The position numbers and the translations under genes are program-made. Shown piece by piece: positions 14,200-22,456 of a stretch of 39,394 nucleotides of DNA. The stretch is taken from positions 1 through 39,394 of the forward strand of contig JAUNUM010000016.1 of NCBI GenBank assembly GCA_030538215.1. Direction: 5' to 3'. This DNA comes from Bacteroidia bacterium (GTDB taxonomy: Bacteria > Bacteroidota > Bacteroidia > Bacteroidales > Dysgonomonadaceae). Below the pieces are notes generated by a model. That model ran no database searches, was not told where the DNA came from, and worked only from the letters and a program-made list of their open reading frames with translations. Numbering within the stretch: the first letter of the stretch is position 1; every line of letters begins with the position of its first letter.

Positions 14200-17184
14200 T
14201 TAATTAAGCCTTTCGTTTATCATTTGCTGAATATCGGTTTCGGTGCCTTTGTAGTTATTTTTCAGGCTTTCGAGATATTGTTTTGCCTGAAAATTATCGC
14301 CTTTGGCTTTGTACGTATCCGATAAAACAATCAGCGCACGCGCCATCCAGTACTGATGCGGTGTTCCTTTCTGCATAAACGATTTCACCTGCGATTCCGC
14401 TCTGTCGTACGATTTCCACCGATAATATGCATCGGCAAGAATAAATTGTGCTTCCGCACCGTAAACGCTTCGCGTATCTTGTGCCAGCGACTGAAAATCT
14501 TCCATCGCCTTATCCACTTCATTTACCTGCTGCAGCGATTTACCCCGCAAGTAGCGGGCTTCGGCGATTACTTCGGGCGAAAGGTTGGTATTTGCCAGCA
14601 AAGTAGTAGCTGCACGTGATGCTTCGTGGAAACTGTTCAGTCGGTATTGCGTACGGACAACACCCATTTGTCCGATTTGCTGATTGCTCAGGTTTCGGGC
14701 CGAATTTGCCAATCGGGAATAATCGGCCAGCGCCTGATTGAGATTTCCGTTGTTGTACTCGATAGCAGAAACGTAAATAAGCGCATCGTCTAAGTATTTT
14801 GCGCTGTTGGCATCCACCACTTTTCTAAAATAAGTGGCTGCCTGCTGCTTGTTTCCTTTTCCATCGGCCAAAACGCCCAGGTAATAGTTGGCATCGGTGT
14901 TGTATGCGCCGTTGGGATAGCTTTGCAGGTAACGCTGCATTGCCGTTTCGGCTTCCGCTTTCGAACCGCGCATATACACGCTTTCGGCAGCCAGATAAGT
15001 GAGTGAATCCTGTCGCGACACAGTAATCCGCATTCCGCCGGGCAACGAATTCGCATAATTTACGTAGGACTGAATATCGTTGAGTTCGCTATAAACGGTT
15101 TCGAGCGATACGAGCGCCGTCTTGGCATCGTCTGAGCCGGGAAATTTCGAAATGACGTTTTTGTAAGTCGATATGCTTTGCTGATAATTTCCGGTGTTGT
15201 AATACAATTGCCCCAGTTGAACACCGGCCTGACTCGACAGACCGCTGTTGGGATAACTGGAAATAAGTTGCTGCAAAACGGTTATGGCTTCGCTATCGCG
15301 ATTCATCATCACCAAAGCACGGCTTTTTTCGTAAAGCGCATCATCGAAATATTGCGAGTTGGGATATCGGCGCATCAGATCGTCCAATGCAGCCACTTTT
15401 CCCTGATAATTGCGTTGTAAACCCATCACGAAAGCTTTTTGATAAGCCGCGTAATCGGCTGCCGAAGGATTTATGGTCGCTGCCGAATTGTAAAAACGTT
15501 CGGCTTCGGCAAAATTACGGTTGTAATAGTAGCTGTCGCCAATTCGGTTGTGAGCATCGGCATATTCGGCTCTGTTCTTGTTGGTTTCTGTGGAAACATA
15601 CCGCTGAAAAGCAGTTACCGCCGATGAATACTGATTTTGCTTGAATCGGGTGTAACCCAGGTTGTACCAACCCATGGCATAGTTTTCATCTGCCTGCGAT
15701 GCGCTTTGCGTGAAAGTCTGGAAATCGGAAGCAGCACTCGCATAATTAGCAATTCGATAATTGGCTTCGCCACGCCAGTAATATGCGTTGTTTTTGGCTT
15801 TCGCGTCGTAATCTCCCACGGCAATGCTGTTAGTAAAATGCTTGATAGCTTCGTTCATATTTCCGTTGATAAACTCCTGAGCGCCCAGTTGAAAAATCAC
15901 CATTTGCTTGGCTTCCAGAATGCGGCGTCCGGGACGAGATATGCGGTTAATGGCTGCAAGAGCGGCATTGTAATCTTTGGTAGTCAGGAATGTTTCGGCC
16001 AGAATATCGTTTACCTGATCGGTATATTCTGAATTGGGAAATTCTTTCAGGAAATTCTCGAACAACGTGATGGATTCACTGAAAACCGAAAAGTTGGTTT
16101 CGTGTGCCAACAGAGCGTAGTTGAACATGGCGGTTTCACGTACTTTCGGATCGAAATTATCACGCGATGCGGCTTCAAAAGCCATTTGAGCTTGTTGTTT
16201 CTGATTGAGCTTCAAATAGGTTTGTCCGATTTGCAGCTGAGCATTTTGCGTAAGAGCATCGCGTTCGCCCACCGCTTTTTGGAACATTTGCACGGCTTCG
16301 CTGAATTTTCGTGCTTCCACGTAAGAAAGTCCCATAAAATAGGCATCGCCGCGAAGCGGATTGGTGGTTTTGGCAAAATAATTTTCGTAATACGGAATGG
16401 CGCTCGTAGCCCTGCCTAACCGATAATTACTGTTACCCAGCACCCGATACATTTCGGTGGTGTGTTCGCTGCGCGGATAAGTATTGAGAAACGCTTCCGA
16501 AAGCCGGATGGCATCTTCCAGTTTGTTGTTAAAGAAGGTGGATTGAGCGGAATAAAAAGCGACTTGTTCTCCGAACTCAGGATGATTGCGTAAACCTTCG
16601 AACCGACGTAAGGCGGCATCGTAATTGCCGTTGGTGTAATTGATATATCCGGTGTAAAAATTTCCGGCATCGCGGTATTTCCGGCTGTTTTGCGAAAGCA
16701 ATCCGAAAAGCCGGTAGGCTTCATCTTTATTGCCGAGTTGTAAATTGGCGTACGCGTTTCGGAAACTGAAATCTTCCTGTTCCGATGATTTCAGGTAATC
16801 CAGATCGGCCTGATCGAACCAGAATTTAGCAAGCTTCCAGTCTTTCTCATCGAAATGAGACGAACCGATCAGAAACTTCACCTGGTGATGATGGATGCTT
16901 TCGGGATGCTCATCCAGAAACTCCTTCATCTTGTCGCCACTATTTTTCACTCCCTTGTGAAAAGACGAAACAGCCATCATGTACTTCGCTTCTTCCGTCA
17001 GAATACGGTCGTTACTTTCTGTAACATATTGCGATAGCAAATCCTGTGCGCCCGTATAGTTTCCTTCCAGGAACATTTCTTTCCCCTGGTTGAAAAGCTT
17101 TTCGGGTTGATGGTGGTACGTCGTTCGCTGGGCCAATGCAACGTGCGTTACAATTATCAAACTAAGCAAAAAGATTTTTTTCAT
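14200..17184 (-). CDS. Large periplasmic tetratricopeptide-repeat protein
   Basis: A 994-residue protein with a signal peptide ending HVALAQ (about residue 19), so it acts in the periplasm or at the envelope. Almost the whole mature chain consists of tetratricopeptide-type repeats: GNYTGAQDLLSQYV, NGNYDAALRRFEGLRNHP, RNFAEAERFYNSAATINP, TGNYQQSISTYKNVISKFPG, SYDRAESQVKSFMQKG and many others, about 20 or more in all, in the YbgF/BamD-like style with PxS-x-Y turns (YPNSQYFDDALYEKS, YPNSGLSSQAG). TPR superhelices bind peptides and protein partners. The beta-barrel gene follows on the same strand, suggesting a joint envelope complex. The protein is unusually long for a repeat scaffold without an enzyme domain. 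Confidence 0.85.
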   Translation of the reverse strand: MKKIFLLSLIIVTHVALAQRTTYHHQPEKLFNQGKEMFLEGNYTGAQDLLSQYVTESNDRILTEEAKYMMAVSSFHKGVKNSGDKMKEFLDEHPESIHHHQVKFLIGSSHFDEKDWKLAKFWFDQADLDYLKSSEQEDFSFRNAYANLQLGNKDEAYRLFGLLSQNSRKYRDAGNFYTGYINYTNGNYDAALRRFEGLRNHPEFGEQVAFYSAQSTFFNNKLEDAIRLSEAFLNTYPRSEHTTEMYRVLGNSNYRLGRATSAIPYYENYFAKTTNPLRGDAYFMGLSYVEARKFSEAVQMFQKAVGERDALTQNAQLQIGQTYLKLNQKQQAQMAFEAASRDNFDPKVRETAMFNYALLAHETNFSVFSESITLFENFLKEFPNSEYTDQVNDILAETFLTTKDYNAALAAINRISRPGRRILEAKQMVIFQLGAQEFINGNMNEAIKHFTNSIAVGDYDAKAKNNAYYWRGEANYRIANYASAASDFQTFTQSASQADENYAMGWYNLGYTRFKQNQYSSAVTAFQRYVSTETNKNRAEYADAHNRIGDSYYYNRNFAEAERFYNSAATINPSAADYAAYQKAFVMGLQRNYQGKVAALDDLMRRYPNSQYFDDALYEKSRALVMMNRDSEAITVLQQLISSYPNSGLSSQAGVQLGQLYYNTGNYQQSISTYKNVISKFPGSDDAKTALVSLETVYSELNDIQSYVNYANSLPGGMRITVSRQDSLTYLAAESVYMRGSKAEAETAMQRYLQSYPNGAYNTDANYYLGVLADGKGNKQQAATYFRKVVDANSAKYLDDALIYVSAIEYNNGNLNQALADYSRLANSARNLSNQQIGQMGVVRTQYRLNSFHEASRAATTLLANTNLSPEVIAEARYLRGKSLQQVNEVDKAMEDFQSLAQDTRSVYGAEAQFILADAYYRWKSYDRAESQVKSFMQKGTPHQYWMARALIVLSDTYKAKGDNFQAKQYLESLKNNYKGTETDIQQMINERLN

Positions 17185-17212
17185 ATATATTTATTCTAAT
17201 TTCTTATTTCTT

Positions 17213-17232
17213 AGACGCAAAGCATTGCGTCT
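17213..17232. repeat. Palindromic intergenic repeat (AGACGCaa type)
   Basis: AGACGCAA (17213-17220) and TTGCGTCT (17225-17232) are inverted copies around AGCA, followed by CTAC. The same sequence pattern occurs as a perfect 20-base palindrome at 30072-30091, also followed by CTAC, so both belong to one repeat family. It lies between two minus-strand genes. Confidence 0.6.
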
Positions 17233-17265
17233 CTACATTCTAACAGTCTAATATCTAATAATCTT

Positions 17266-17778
17266 TTATAACATTTTTTCAATTCCTTTACGAACTGATA
17301 TCAGTCCGAAATCAGCCGGATTAAGTTTGTCTTTAGCGATAAACAACAATTCCGAAACATCGTCCTGAGCATTTAATTCACTGAAATCACTTACGTTACA
17401 CTGGAAAAACAAATCCATTGTATGTACTTCAAAGCCCGAATATACGTAAATATTCGGAATGGAGAAAAGGTACTTCGGGGAAGTTATTAACAGCCCTGTT
17501 TCTTCGTGAACTTCGCGTGCAACGGCTTCTTCGGCAGTTTCGTTCATATCGATAAAACCGCCGGGTAAATCGAATGTTCCTTTTGCGGGATCTTTGGCAC
17601 GTCGGGCGACCAATATTTCGCCTTTTTCGTTTTCAATAACCGCCACCACCGCTGCCGATGAATTAAAATAATAAGTGAATCTGCAATCTGAACATTTTTT
17701 CGACTTATCGTTGTTTTCGAAAAAATTTTCAGAGCCACATTTTGGGCAAAAATAGAATTGATGAAGTGGATGTTTCAT
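17266..17778 (-). CDS. Nudix hydrolase with N-terminal zinc ribbon
   Basis: A 170-residue protein. Cys11, Cys14, Cys29 and Cys32 (CPKC and CSDC) form a zinc ribbon as in NADH pyrophosphatases of the NudC type. The Nudix box is complete: G74, E80, then R88-E89 and E92-E93 in the pattern GX5EX7REUXEEXGU (segment REVHEETGL). Nudix enzymes cleave nucleoside diphosphates linked to another moiety using Mg2+ bound by the box glutamates. NudC-type enzymes are usually longer and have an SQPWPFPxS motif after the box, which I do not see, so the substrate is open. The gene reads alone on the minus strand before the TPR gene. Confidence 0.88.
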   Translation of the reverse strand: MKHPLHQFYFCPKCGSENFFENNDKSKKCSDCRFTYYFNSSAAVVAVIENEKGEILVARRAKDPAKGTFDLPGGFIDMNETAEEAVAREVHEETGLLITSPKYLFSIPNIYVYSGFEVHTMDLFFQCNVSDFSELNAQDDVSELLFIAKDKLNPADFGLISVRKGIEKML

Positions 17779-17866
17779 TATTTAATGTGCAGATTTTATG
17801 ACTATTGAATTTATACAAATCAACATTTTTTAATCAAATGAGATTGATGGAGTTTGGAGTTTTTAA

Positions 17867-18277
17867 TTAGAACAACTGTTTTAAAATATCCGGCAAAGAA
17901 TCCTTTACTTTATCTTCCATATCTTCGAGAATGGGTTGAACAACATCCCTATTCAGGTGCTTGGTAATATACACTTTTCCGAATGCACCTGTGCCAATCG
18001 GATACGATTTTCCGTCCCAATATATTTTCGGAATCGAAAACAGATAATAGTTATCCACCGTTACGTTGCTATTTATAAAACCTGCCAACAATTGCTCACC
18101 TGCCAGTTTCCAGGCTGTGGCGCTGACAGCATCGTTACGCTCGGCAATAATTTCTTCCATGATGGTGGCAGATTTTGCTCTTATTGCTTCTTTGTGCGTC
18201 TGCTCATCGGGGTTGGTGAAGAAAGCAAAGGCGAAAAGAATTAGGAAAAGAATAGAAATAATGTGTTTGAGTTTCAT
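17867..18277 (-). CDS. Small membrane-anchored or exported protein, DUF4359-like
   Basis: A 136-residue protein with an N-terminal hydrophobic segment (ISILFLILFAFAFF) directly followed by TNPDEQTHKEAI, and a soluble remainder of mixed helices with a beta pair (YYLFSIPKIYWDGKSYPIGTGAFG, in parts). The TNP-x-x-x-H start after a single membrane segment resembles DUF4359 proteins, an uncharacterised family; this match is from memory and uncertain. The signal has no lipobox cysteine. It lies 18 bases downstream of another small membrane protein on the same strand, so the two are probably co-transcribed. Confidence 0.6.
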   Translation of the reverse strand: MKLKHIISILFLILFAFAFFTNPDEQTHKEAIRAKSATIMEEIIAERNDAVSATAWKLAGEQLLAGFINSNVTVDNYYLFSIPKIYWDGKSYPIGTGAFGKVYITKHLNRDVVQPILEDMEDKVKDSLPDILKQLF

Positions 18278-18295
18278 AAAGGTATTGCTCTATTT

Positions 18296-18601
18296 TTATC
18301 TTCCATAGAATGCTTCAAAAATATCTTGCCCACAACAAAATAAAAAAACGGAGAGAATAATAAAACCCAGGAGATTTCTTACTATACTTCGTTTTTTTGG
18401 TGTAGTTATTCGCTGTGTTAAAATTTGAATTATCAAATCTATAACAACTCCAACAAAGGCAATAGAGAGAAAACCAACCATTGCGACAATGCCCCATCCT
18501 TCTCCATCTGATAGTTCTTTGTATTTCAGTATTGTTGTAGTAATTATTGCAGCAATAGATAACGCCAAGAAGACATTTAATATGGTTGCCTGATACTTCA
18601 T
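18296..18601 (-). CDS. Small integral membrane protein, function unknown
   Basis: A 101-residue protein with three hydrophobic segments: about residues 8-25 (ILNVFLALSIAAIITTTI), about 37-62 (IVAMVGFLSIAFVGVVIDLI) and about 77-91 (LLGFIILSVFLFCCG), joined by a short basic loop (RITTPKKRSIVR). I do not recognise a family. The start codon is a clear ATG, and the gene precedes the DUF4359-like gene by 18 bases. Confidence 0.55.
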   Translation of the reverse strand: MKYQATILNVFLALSIAAIITTTILKYKELSDGEGWGIVAMVGFLSIAFVGVVIDLIIQILTQRITTPKKRSIVRNLLGFIILSVFLFCCGQDIFEAFYGR

Positions 18602-18648
18602 TCGGAAATTTACTTGAACAATAATTCTTAGAATTTATCTAATCTTTA

Positions 18649-18667
18649 TCAAAGTTTAAAACTTTGA
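18649..18667 (-). terminator. Possible terminator after the Mrp ATPase gene
   Basis: TCAAAGTT at 18649-18656 pairs with AACTTTGA at 18660-18667 around a three-base loop, ten bases beyond the stop of the minus-strand ATPase gene. The stem is AT-rich and the T-tail weak. Confidence 0.35.
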
Positions 18668-18676
18668 CAAAGATGT

Positions 18677-19786
18677 TTATTTCGTTGTTATCTCCACAAT
18701 TCCCGTTTTCGGCAATTCCCAATTGCGTTTATCCACTGCTGCAACTACATTATCGGCAAGTTGGGCGAACGCCATTCCGGTAATACTATCCAGGTTGAGC
18801 GCTACAGGCTGGCCATCATCACCACCTTCGCGAATGGTTTGTACAATAGGAATTTGCCCAAGAAGTGCATAACCGCTTTGCTTTGCCAACTTTTTGCAGC
18901 CGTCTTTTCCGAAGATATAATATTTATTCTCGGGTAGTTCGGCAGGTGTAAACCACGCCATATTTTCCACCAATCCGAGAATGGGCACGTTCACTTTATC
19001 GCCCGTAAACATACTGATTCCTTTGCGGGCATCGGCAAGCGCCACTTCCTGCGGCGTGCTTACAATAACGGCTCCGGTAATGGGAAGCGTTTGTACCAAT
19101 GTGAGATGAATATCGCTCGTTCCCGGCGGAAAATCGATAAGGAAATAATCGAGTTCTCCCCAATCAGCATCACTGATAAGTTGTTTCAACGCGTTGCTGG
19201 CCATCGCTCCACGCCAAACCACAGCATCTTCTTTTTTTACAAAAAATCCGATAGAAAGCATTTTAACTCCGTAATTTTCAACGGGAATAATTAAATCACG
19301 CCCTTCTACCTTTTCAGTATATATGGGTGTATCTTCAACTCCAAGCATTTTGGGAACGGATGGTCCAAAAATATCGGCATCCAGTAGTCCCACCTTATAG
19401 CCTTTCTGAGCCAACGCAATGGCAAGATTGGTGCATACGGTGCTTTTACCTACACCACCTTTTCCCGATGCCACGGCAACAATATTTTTTACTCCGGGCA
19501 ACAAATCGGGCAACGCCGGACGAGGCGCTTGTTTCGATTTCACCGAAATATTTCCTTTGATCTGGATATTCGGGTCGGCGTAGGTTAAAACTGCTTGTTC
19601 CGCCATTTTCACCAGCGATTTTATAAACGGATCGTTTTGCCGTTCGGTGATGAGCGAAAAGCTCACTTTCATTCCGTCGATACGGATGTCGTCTTCCACC
19701 ATTCCGGCAGAAACTATATCTTGTCCCGTTCCGGGGTAACGCACGTTTTTGAGTGCGTCGATAATTAGTTGAGGGTAAATTGCCAT
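18677..19786 (-). CDS. Mrp/NBP35-type P-loop ATPase, iron-sulfur cluster carrier
   Basis: A 369-residue protein. Residues 1-90 form a MIP18/DUF59 domain. A deviant Walker A motif GKGGVGKST is at 108-116, with its signature Lys109, followed by LLDADIFGPSVP and FLIDFPPGTSD. Such Mrp (ApbC) proteins bind and deliver Fe-S clusters to apoproteins in the cytoplasm. The C-terminal CPxC cluster-binding motif of most Mrp proteins is absent: after VENMAWFTP the chain runs ELPENKYYIFGKDGCKKL with one cysteine only. The gene follows trmB on the same strand, 98 bases apart, with two inverted repeat copies in the space between. Confidence 0.92.
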   Translation of the reverse strand: MAIYPQLIIDALKNVRYPGTGQDIVSAGMVEDDIRIDGMKVSFSLITERQNDPFIKSLVKMAEQAVLTYADPNIQIKGNISVKSKQAPRPALPDLLPGVKNIVAVASGKGGVGKSTVCTNLAIALAQKGYKVGLLDADIFGPSVPKMLGVEDTPIYTEKVEGRDLIIPVENYGVKMLSIGFFVKKEDAVVWRGAMASNALKQLISDADWGELDYFLIDFPPGTSDIHLTLVQTLPITGAVIVSTPQEVALADARKGISMFTGDKVNVPILGLVENMAWFTPAELPENKYYIFGKDGCKKLAKQSGYALLGQIPIVQTIREGGDDGQPVALNLDSITGMAFAQLADNVVAAVDKRNWELPKTGIVEITTK

Positions 19787-19794
19787 TTTTCAAA

Positions 19795-19831
19795 AGCCCC
19801 CACTAACTCCCCCAGAGGGGGAGGATTGGGG
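19795..19831. repeat. GC-rich interspersed repeat, copy upstream of the Mrp gene
   Basis: AAGCCCCCACTAACTCCCCC then AGAGGGGGAGG and GGGG. A CCCCC...GGGGG hairpin forms its core. It is an inverted relative of the copy at 19888-19923; together they face each other across about 55 AT-rich bases. Confidence 0.65.
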
Positions 19832-19884
19832 TAGTAAGTTTATGATTAATTTTATTTTTTAATATTTTCATTTGTTGCTGCCCA

Positions 19885-20652
19885 TTAATTCTCTCCCCTT
19901 TTGGGGGAGCCGGAGGGGGCTGCATTTCTTCCGAAGCTTCTATACTCATCTTTTTCGATTTCGATATTGGGTTCCGACCAGTTATGATTCTTTGGACAAA
20001 TGAATTGGATATATTTTATGTTCAAACCGCGAGAACGCCATTGTTGTTCATAAAAAGTCTGAATATTTAATATTTTATCGTCAATTCCCGATTGATACAA
20101 GTCATCAGTATCTGTTAAAACCGTCAGGTTATTTTCTTCAACCATGGCTTTAGTATAGGTGTAGAGAAAATTACTGTCTGTTTTGAGGTGAATTACAGCG
20201 CTATCATCGAGAATTTGGGTGTACATTTTCATAAAACGGGTGGATGTAAGCCGCTTGTTGACTTTTTTCATCTGCGGATCAGGAAAAGTAATCCAGATTT
20301 CGGATACTTCGTTTTCGGTAAAAAAATGATGGATAAGTTCGATATGGGTACGCAAGAAAGCAGCATTTCTCAGATTCTCATCAAGTGCTTGTTTTGCTCC
20401 CGACCACATCCGTGCACCTTTAATATCGACCCCGATAAAATTCTTTTCGGGGAATAATTGTGCCAGGCCAACCGTATATTCTCCTTTTCCACAGCCGAGT
20501 TCGAGCACGATCGGGTTGTCGTTTTTAAAATAATCGGATCTCCATTTCCCTTTTAACGGAAAACTTTCTTTTTGCAACGCACCGAAAGTGTATTGAAAAA
20601 CATTTGGATAAGTTGTCATATCGGCAAACTTGGATAATTTATTTTTTCCCAT
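19885..20652 (-). CDS. trmB: tRNA (guanine-N7)-methyltransferase
   Basis: A 255-residue SAM-dependent enzyme that makes m7G at position 46 of tRNA variable loops. SAM motif I is [16 protein letters not shown] at about 48-63, followed by [13 protein letters not shown]. The family signature is present: [18 protein letters not shown], which matches the TrmB FPDPxxKxxHxKRR pattern except for the His and the last basic residues, and [13 protein letters not shown]. The last twelve residues ([12 protein letters not shown]) are encoded by a GC-rich interspersed repeat, so the natural C-terminus has been replaced or extended. A consensus promoter lies at 20759-20790. Confidence 0.93.
   Translation of the reverse strand: MGKNKLSKFADMTTYPNVFQYTFGALQKESFPLKGKWRSDYFKNDNPIVLELGCGKGEYTVGLAQLFPEKNFIGVDIKGARMWSGAKQALDENLRNAAFLRTHIELIHHFFTENEVSEIWITFPDPQMKKVNKRLTSTRFMKMYTQILDDSAVIHLKTDSNFLYTYTKAMVEENNLTVLTDTDDLYQSGIDDKILNIQTFYEQQWRSRGLNIKYIQFICPKNHNWSEPNIEIEKDEYRSFGRNAAPSGSPKRGEN
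19888..19923. repeat. GC-rich interspersed repeat overlapping the end of trmB
   Basis: CTCTCCCCTTTTGGGGGAG (19891-19909) is a hairpin, followed by CCGGAGGGGGC. It is the inverted relative of 19795-19831, and on the minus strand it is translated as the last residues of TrmB. Confidence 0.65.
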
Positions 20653-20758
20653 TCCTATTTTTTCGATATTTTTTCGCTTACAAAAATACGAATTTAACTT
20701 TTAATCCGGCAATAAAATCTACTTTAACAACCATTCCTTTGCAGTATTAAATTGTAAG

Positions 20759-20790
20759 CAAAGTTAACAATCTGTTAGTTTCCGCTCAAA
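20759..20790 (-). promoter_or_regulatory. Promoter of trmB
   Basis: Read on the minus strand: TTTG (20790-20787), 20 bases, TAACTTTG (20766-20759). This is an exact Bacteroidetes -33/-7 pair. It predicts transcription from near 20752 and a leader of about 100 bases. Confidence 0.7.
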
Positions 20791-20946
20791 AAAATACAAA
20801 AATATAATTCTTTTTGATTGCTATTTCATTCTTTATTATACGACTGATTATTAGTAAAGTGAAATATACACTTAAAAAGAAAATCGTTTTTCACATATTT
20901 TCCATATTTTTTCCTGAAAAAGACAACAAAGTTTCAATTTAATACT

Positions 20947-20954
20947 TACCTTTG
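20947..20954 (+). promoter_or_regulatory. -7 element of gdhA promoter
   Basis: TACCTTTG is an exact TAnnTTTG match, 33 bases before the start codon. No TTTG is seen at the usual distance upstream, so an activator may be needed. Confidence 0.55.
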
Positions 20955-20987
20955 TCAAGCGAATTACTATAAAACACTCTTTATATT

Positions 20988-22325
20988 ATGAAAGTAAATG
21001 ACATAATGACACACCTTGAGGCTAAGCATCCCGGCGAAGCCGAATATCTTCAAGCAGTAAAAGAAGTTTTAACTTCTATTGAAGAAGTTTATAACCAACA
21101 TCCCGAGTTTGAAAAAGCCGGAATTGTAGAAAGGATCGTTGAACCTGATCGGGTTTTCACCTTTAGAGTACCTTGGGTGGACGACAACGGAAAAGTCCAT
21201 GTTAACATCGGTTATCGCGTTCAGTTTAATGGAGCAATTGGTCCGTACAAAGGTGGTATTCGCTTCCATCCTTCCGTAAGCCTATCTACACTGAAATTTT
21301 TAGGATTTGAACAAACATTCAAAAACGCGCTAACCACTCTTCCTATGGGTGGCGGTAAAGGCGGTTCGGATTTCGCTCCTAAAGGACGTTCCGAAGGTGA
21401 AATCATGCGTTTCTGTCAGGCATTTGTTACCGAACTTTGGCGTGATTTGGGTCCCGATACAGATGTTCCTGCCGGTGATATTGGCGTAGGTGGACGCGAA
21501 GTGGGATACATGTATGGAATGTACAAAAAGTTAGCTCGCGAACATACCGGAACATTTACCGGAAAAGGACGTTCTTTCGGCGGTTCACGCCTTCGTCCCG
21601 AAGCCACCGGATTTGGAGCTTTATATTTCGTAAATCAAATGTGCGACACACACGGTATCGACCTAAAAGGCAAAACCGTTGCCGTTTCGGGCTTTGGAAA
21701 CGTAGCCTGGGGAGCCACCATGAAAGCTTCGGAACTGGGAGCAAAAGTGGTTGCTATTTCGGGACCTGACGGATATATTTACGATCCGGACGGCGTAAAC
21801 ACACCCGAGAAATTCAATTATATGGTAGAGTTGCGCAACTCGGGCAACGATGTGGTAGCACCGTATGCCGAAAAATATCCAAACGCTAAATTCTTCGCGG
21901 GTAAAAAACCGTGGGAATGCAAAGTAGATATTGCATTGCCTTGTGCCATCCAGAACGAATTGAACTTGGAAGATGCAAAAAAATTGAAAGAAAACGGCGT
22001 TACGCTGGTAGCCGAAGTTTCCAACATGGGTTGTACGGCAGAAGCTGTTGACTTTTTTGTGGAAAATAAAATCATATTTGGTCCCGGTAAAGCTGTTAAC
22101 GCAGGTGGTGTAGCATGCTCAGGACTGGAAATGACTCAAAATGCTATGCATATTTCGTGGACAAACGAGGAAGTAGATAAATGGTTGCATCAAATCATGA
22201 GCGACATCCACGACCAATGTGTTGCACACGGAAAAGAAGCTAAATACATCAATTACGTGAAGGGTGCAAACATTGCCGGCTTTATGAAAGTTGCCGATGC
22301 AATGATGGCTCAAGGCGTATTGTAA
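20988..22325 (+). CDS. gdhA: NAD(P)-dependent glutamate dehydrogenase
   Basis: A 445-residue enzyme of the hexameric bacterial GdhA class (usual length about 445-450). It interconverts glutamate with 2-oxoglutarate and ammonia in the cytoplasm, linking nitrogen assimilation with central metabolism. Seen: the substrate-binding GPYKGGIRFHPSVSLSTLKF, the catalytic lysine region LPMGGGKGGSDFAPKGRS, DVPAGDIGVGGREVGYMYG, and the nucleotide fold VAVSGFGNVAWGA. The acidic or basic preference for NADH or NADPH cannot be decided with confidence by eye; most Bacteroidales have both types. It is monocistronic: its own -7 element lies upstream and a strong terminator follows the stop. Confidence 0.96.
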   Translation: MKVNDIMTHLEAKHPGEAEYLQAVKEVLTSIEEVYNQHPEFEKAGIVERIVEPDRVFTFRVPWVDDNGKVHVNIGYRVQFNGAIGPYKGGIRFHPSVSLSTLKFLGFEQTFKNALTTLPMGGGKGGSDFAPKGRSEGEIMRFCQAFVTELWRDLGPDTDVPAGDIGVGGREVGYMYGMYKKLAREHTGTFTGKGRSFGGSRLRPEATGFGALYFVNQMCDTHGIDLKGKTVAVSGFGNVAWGATMKASELGAKVVAISGPDGYIYDPDGVNTPEKFNYMVELRNSGNDVVAPYAEKYPNAKFFAGKKPWECKVDIALPCAIQNELNLEDAKKLKENGVTLVAEVSNMGCTAEAVDFFVENKIIFGPGKAVNAGGVACSGLEMTQNAMHISWTNEEVDKWLHQIMSDIHDQCVAHGKEAKYINYVKGANIAGFMKVADAMMAQGVL

Positions 22326-22362
22326 AGATACATCGTTAAATACTATTTGAAAACCGCGGAAG

Positions 22363-22395
22363 AGCCGTAAGGAATATAGCCTTGCGGCTTTTTTG
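22363..22395 (+). terminator. Intrinsic terminator after gdhA
   Basis: AGCCGTAAGG (22363-22372) pairs with CCTTGCGGCT (22380-22389), ten pairs with one G-U, loop AATATAG, then a run of T. Confidence 0.85.
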
Positions 22396-22425
22396 ATTGA
22401 AGTATCTTGTTTTTTCATTATTTAT

Positions 22426-22433
22426 TATCTTTG
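22426..22433 (+). promoter_or_regulatory. -7 element for the MFS transporter gene
   Basis: TATCTTTG is an exact TAnnTTTG match. Transcription would start near 22440, which favours the ATG at 22457 over the one at 22445, since the latter would leave a leader of only about five bases. Confidence 0.5.
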
Positions 22434-22456
22434 TCTTTTAGAAAATGAACTTTATC

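Larger units (their letters stand above)
20653..20987. other. Divergent promoter region between trmB and gdhA
   Basis: 335 AT-rich bases without a gene. It carries the trmB promoter on the minus strand (20759-20790) and the gdhA -7 element on the plus strand (20947-20954). No operator-like repeat is obvious to the eye. Confidence 0.6.

Noticed and set aside
14356-16419. Plus-strand frames opposite the TPR gene
   Set aside because: They are scattered short frames within a gene with clear TPR repeats and signal peptide, in a region with no plus-strand promoter.
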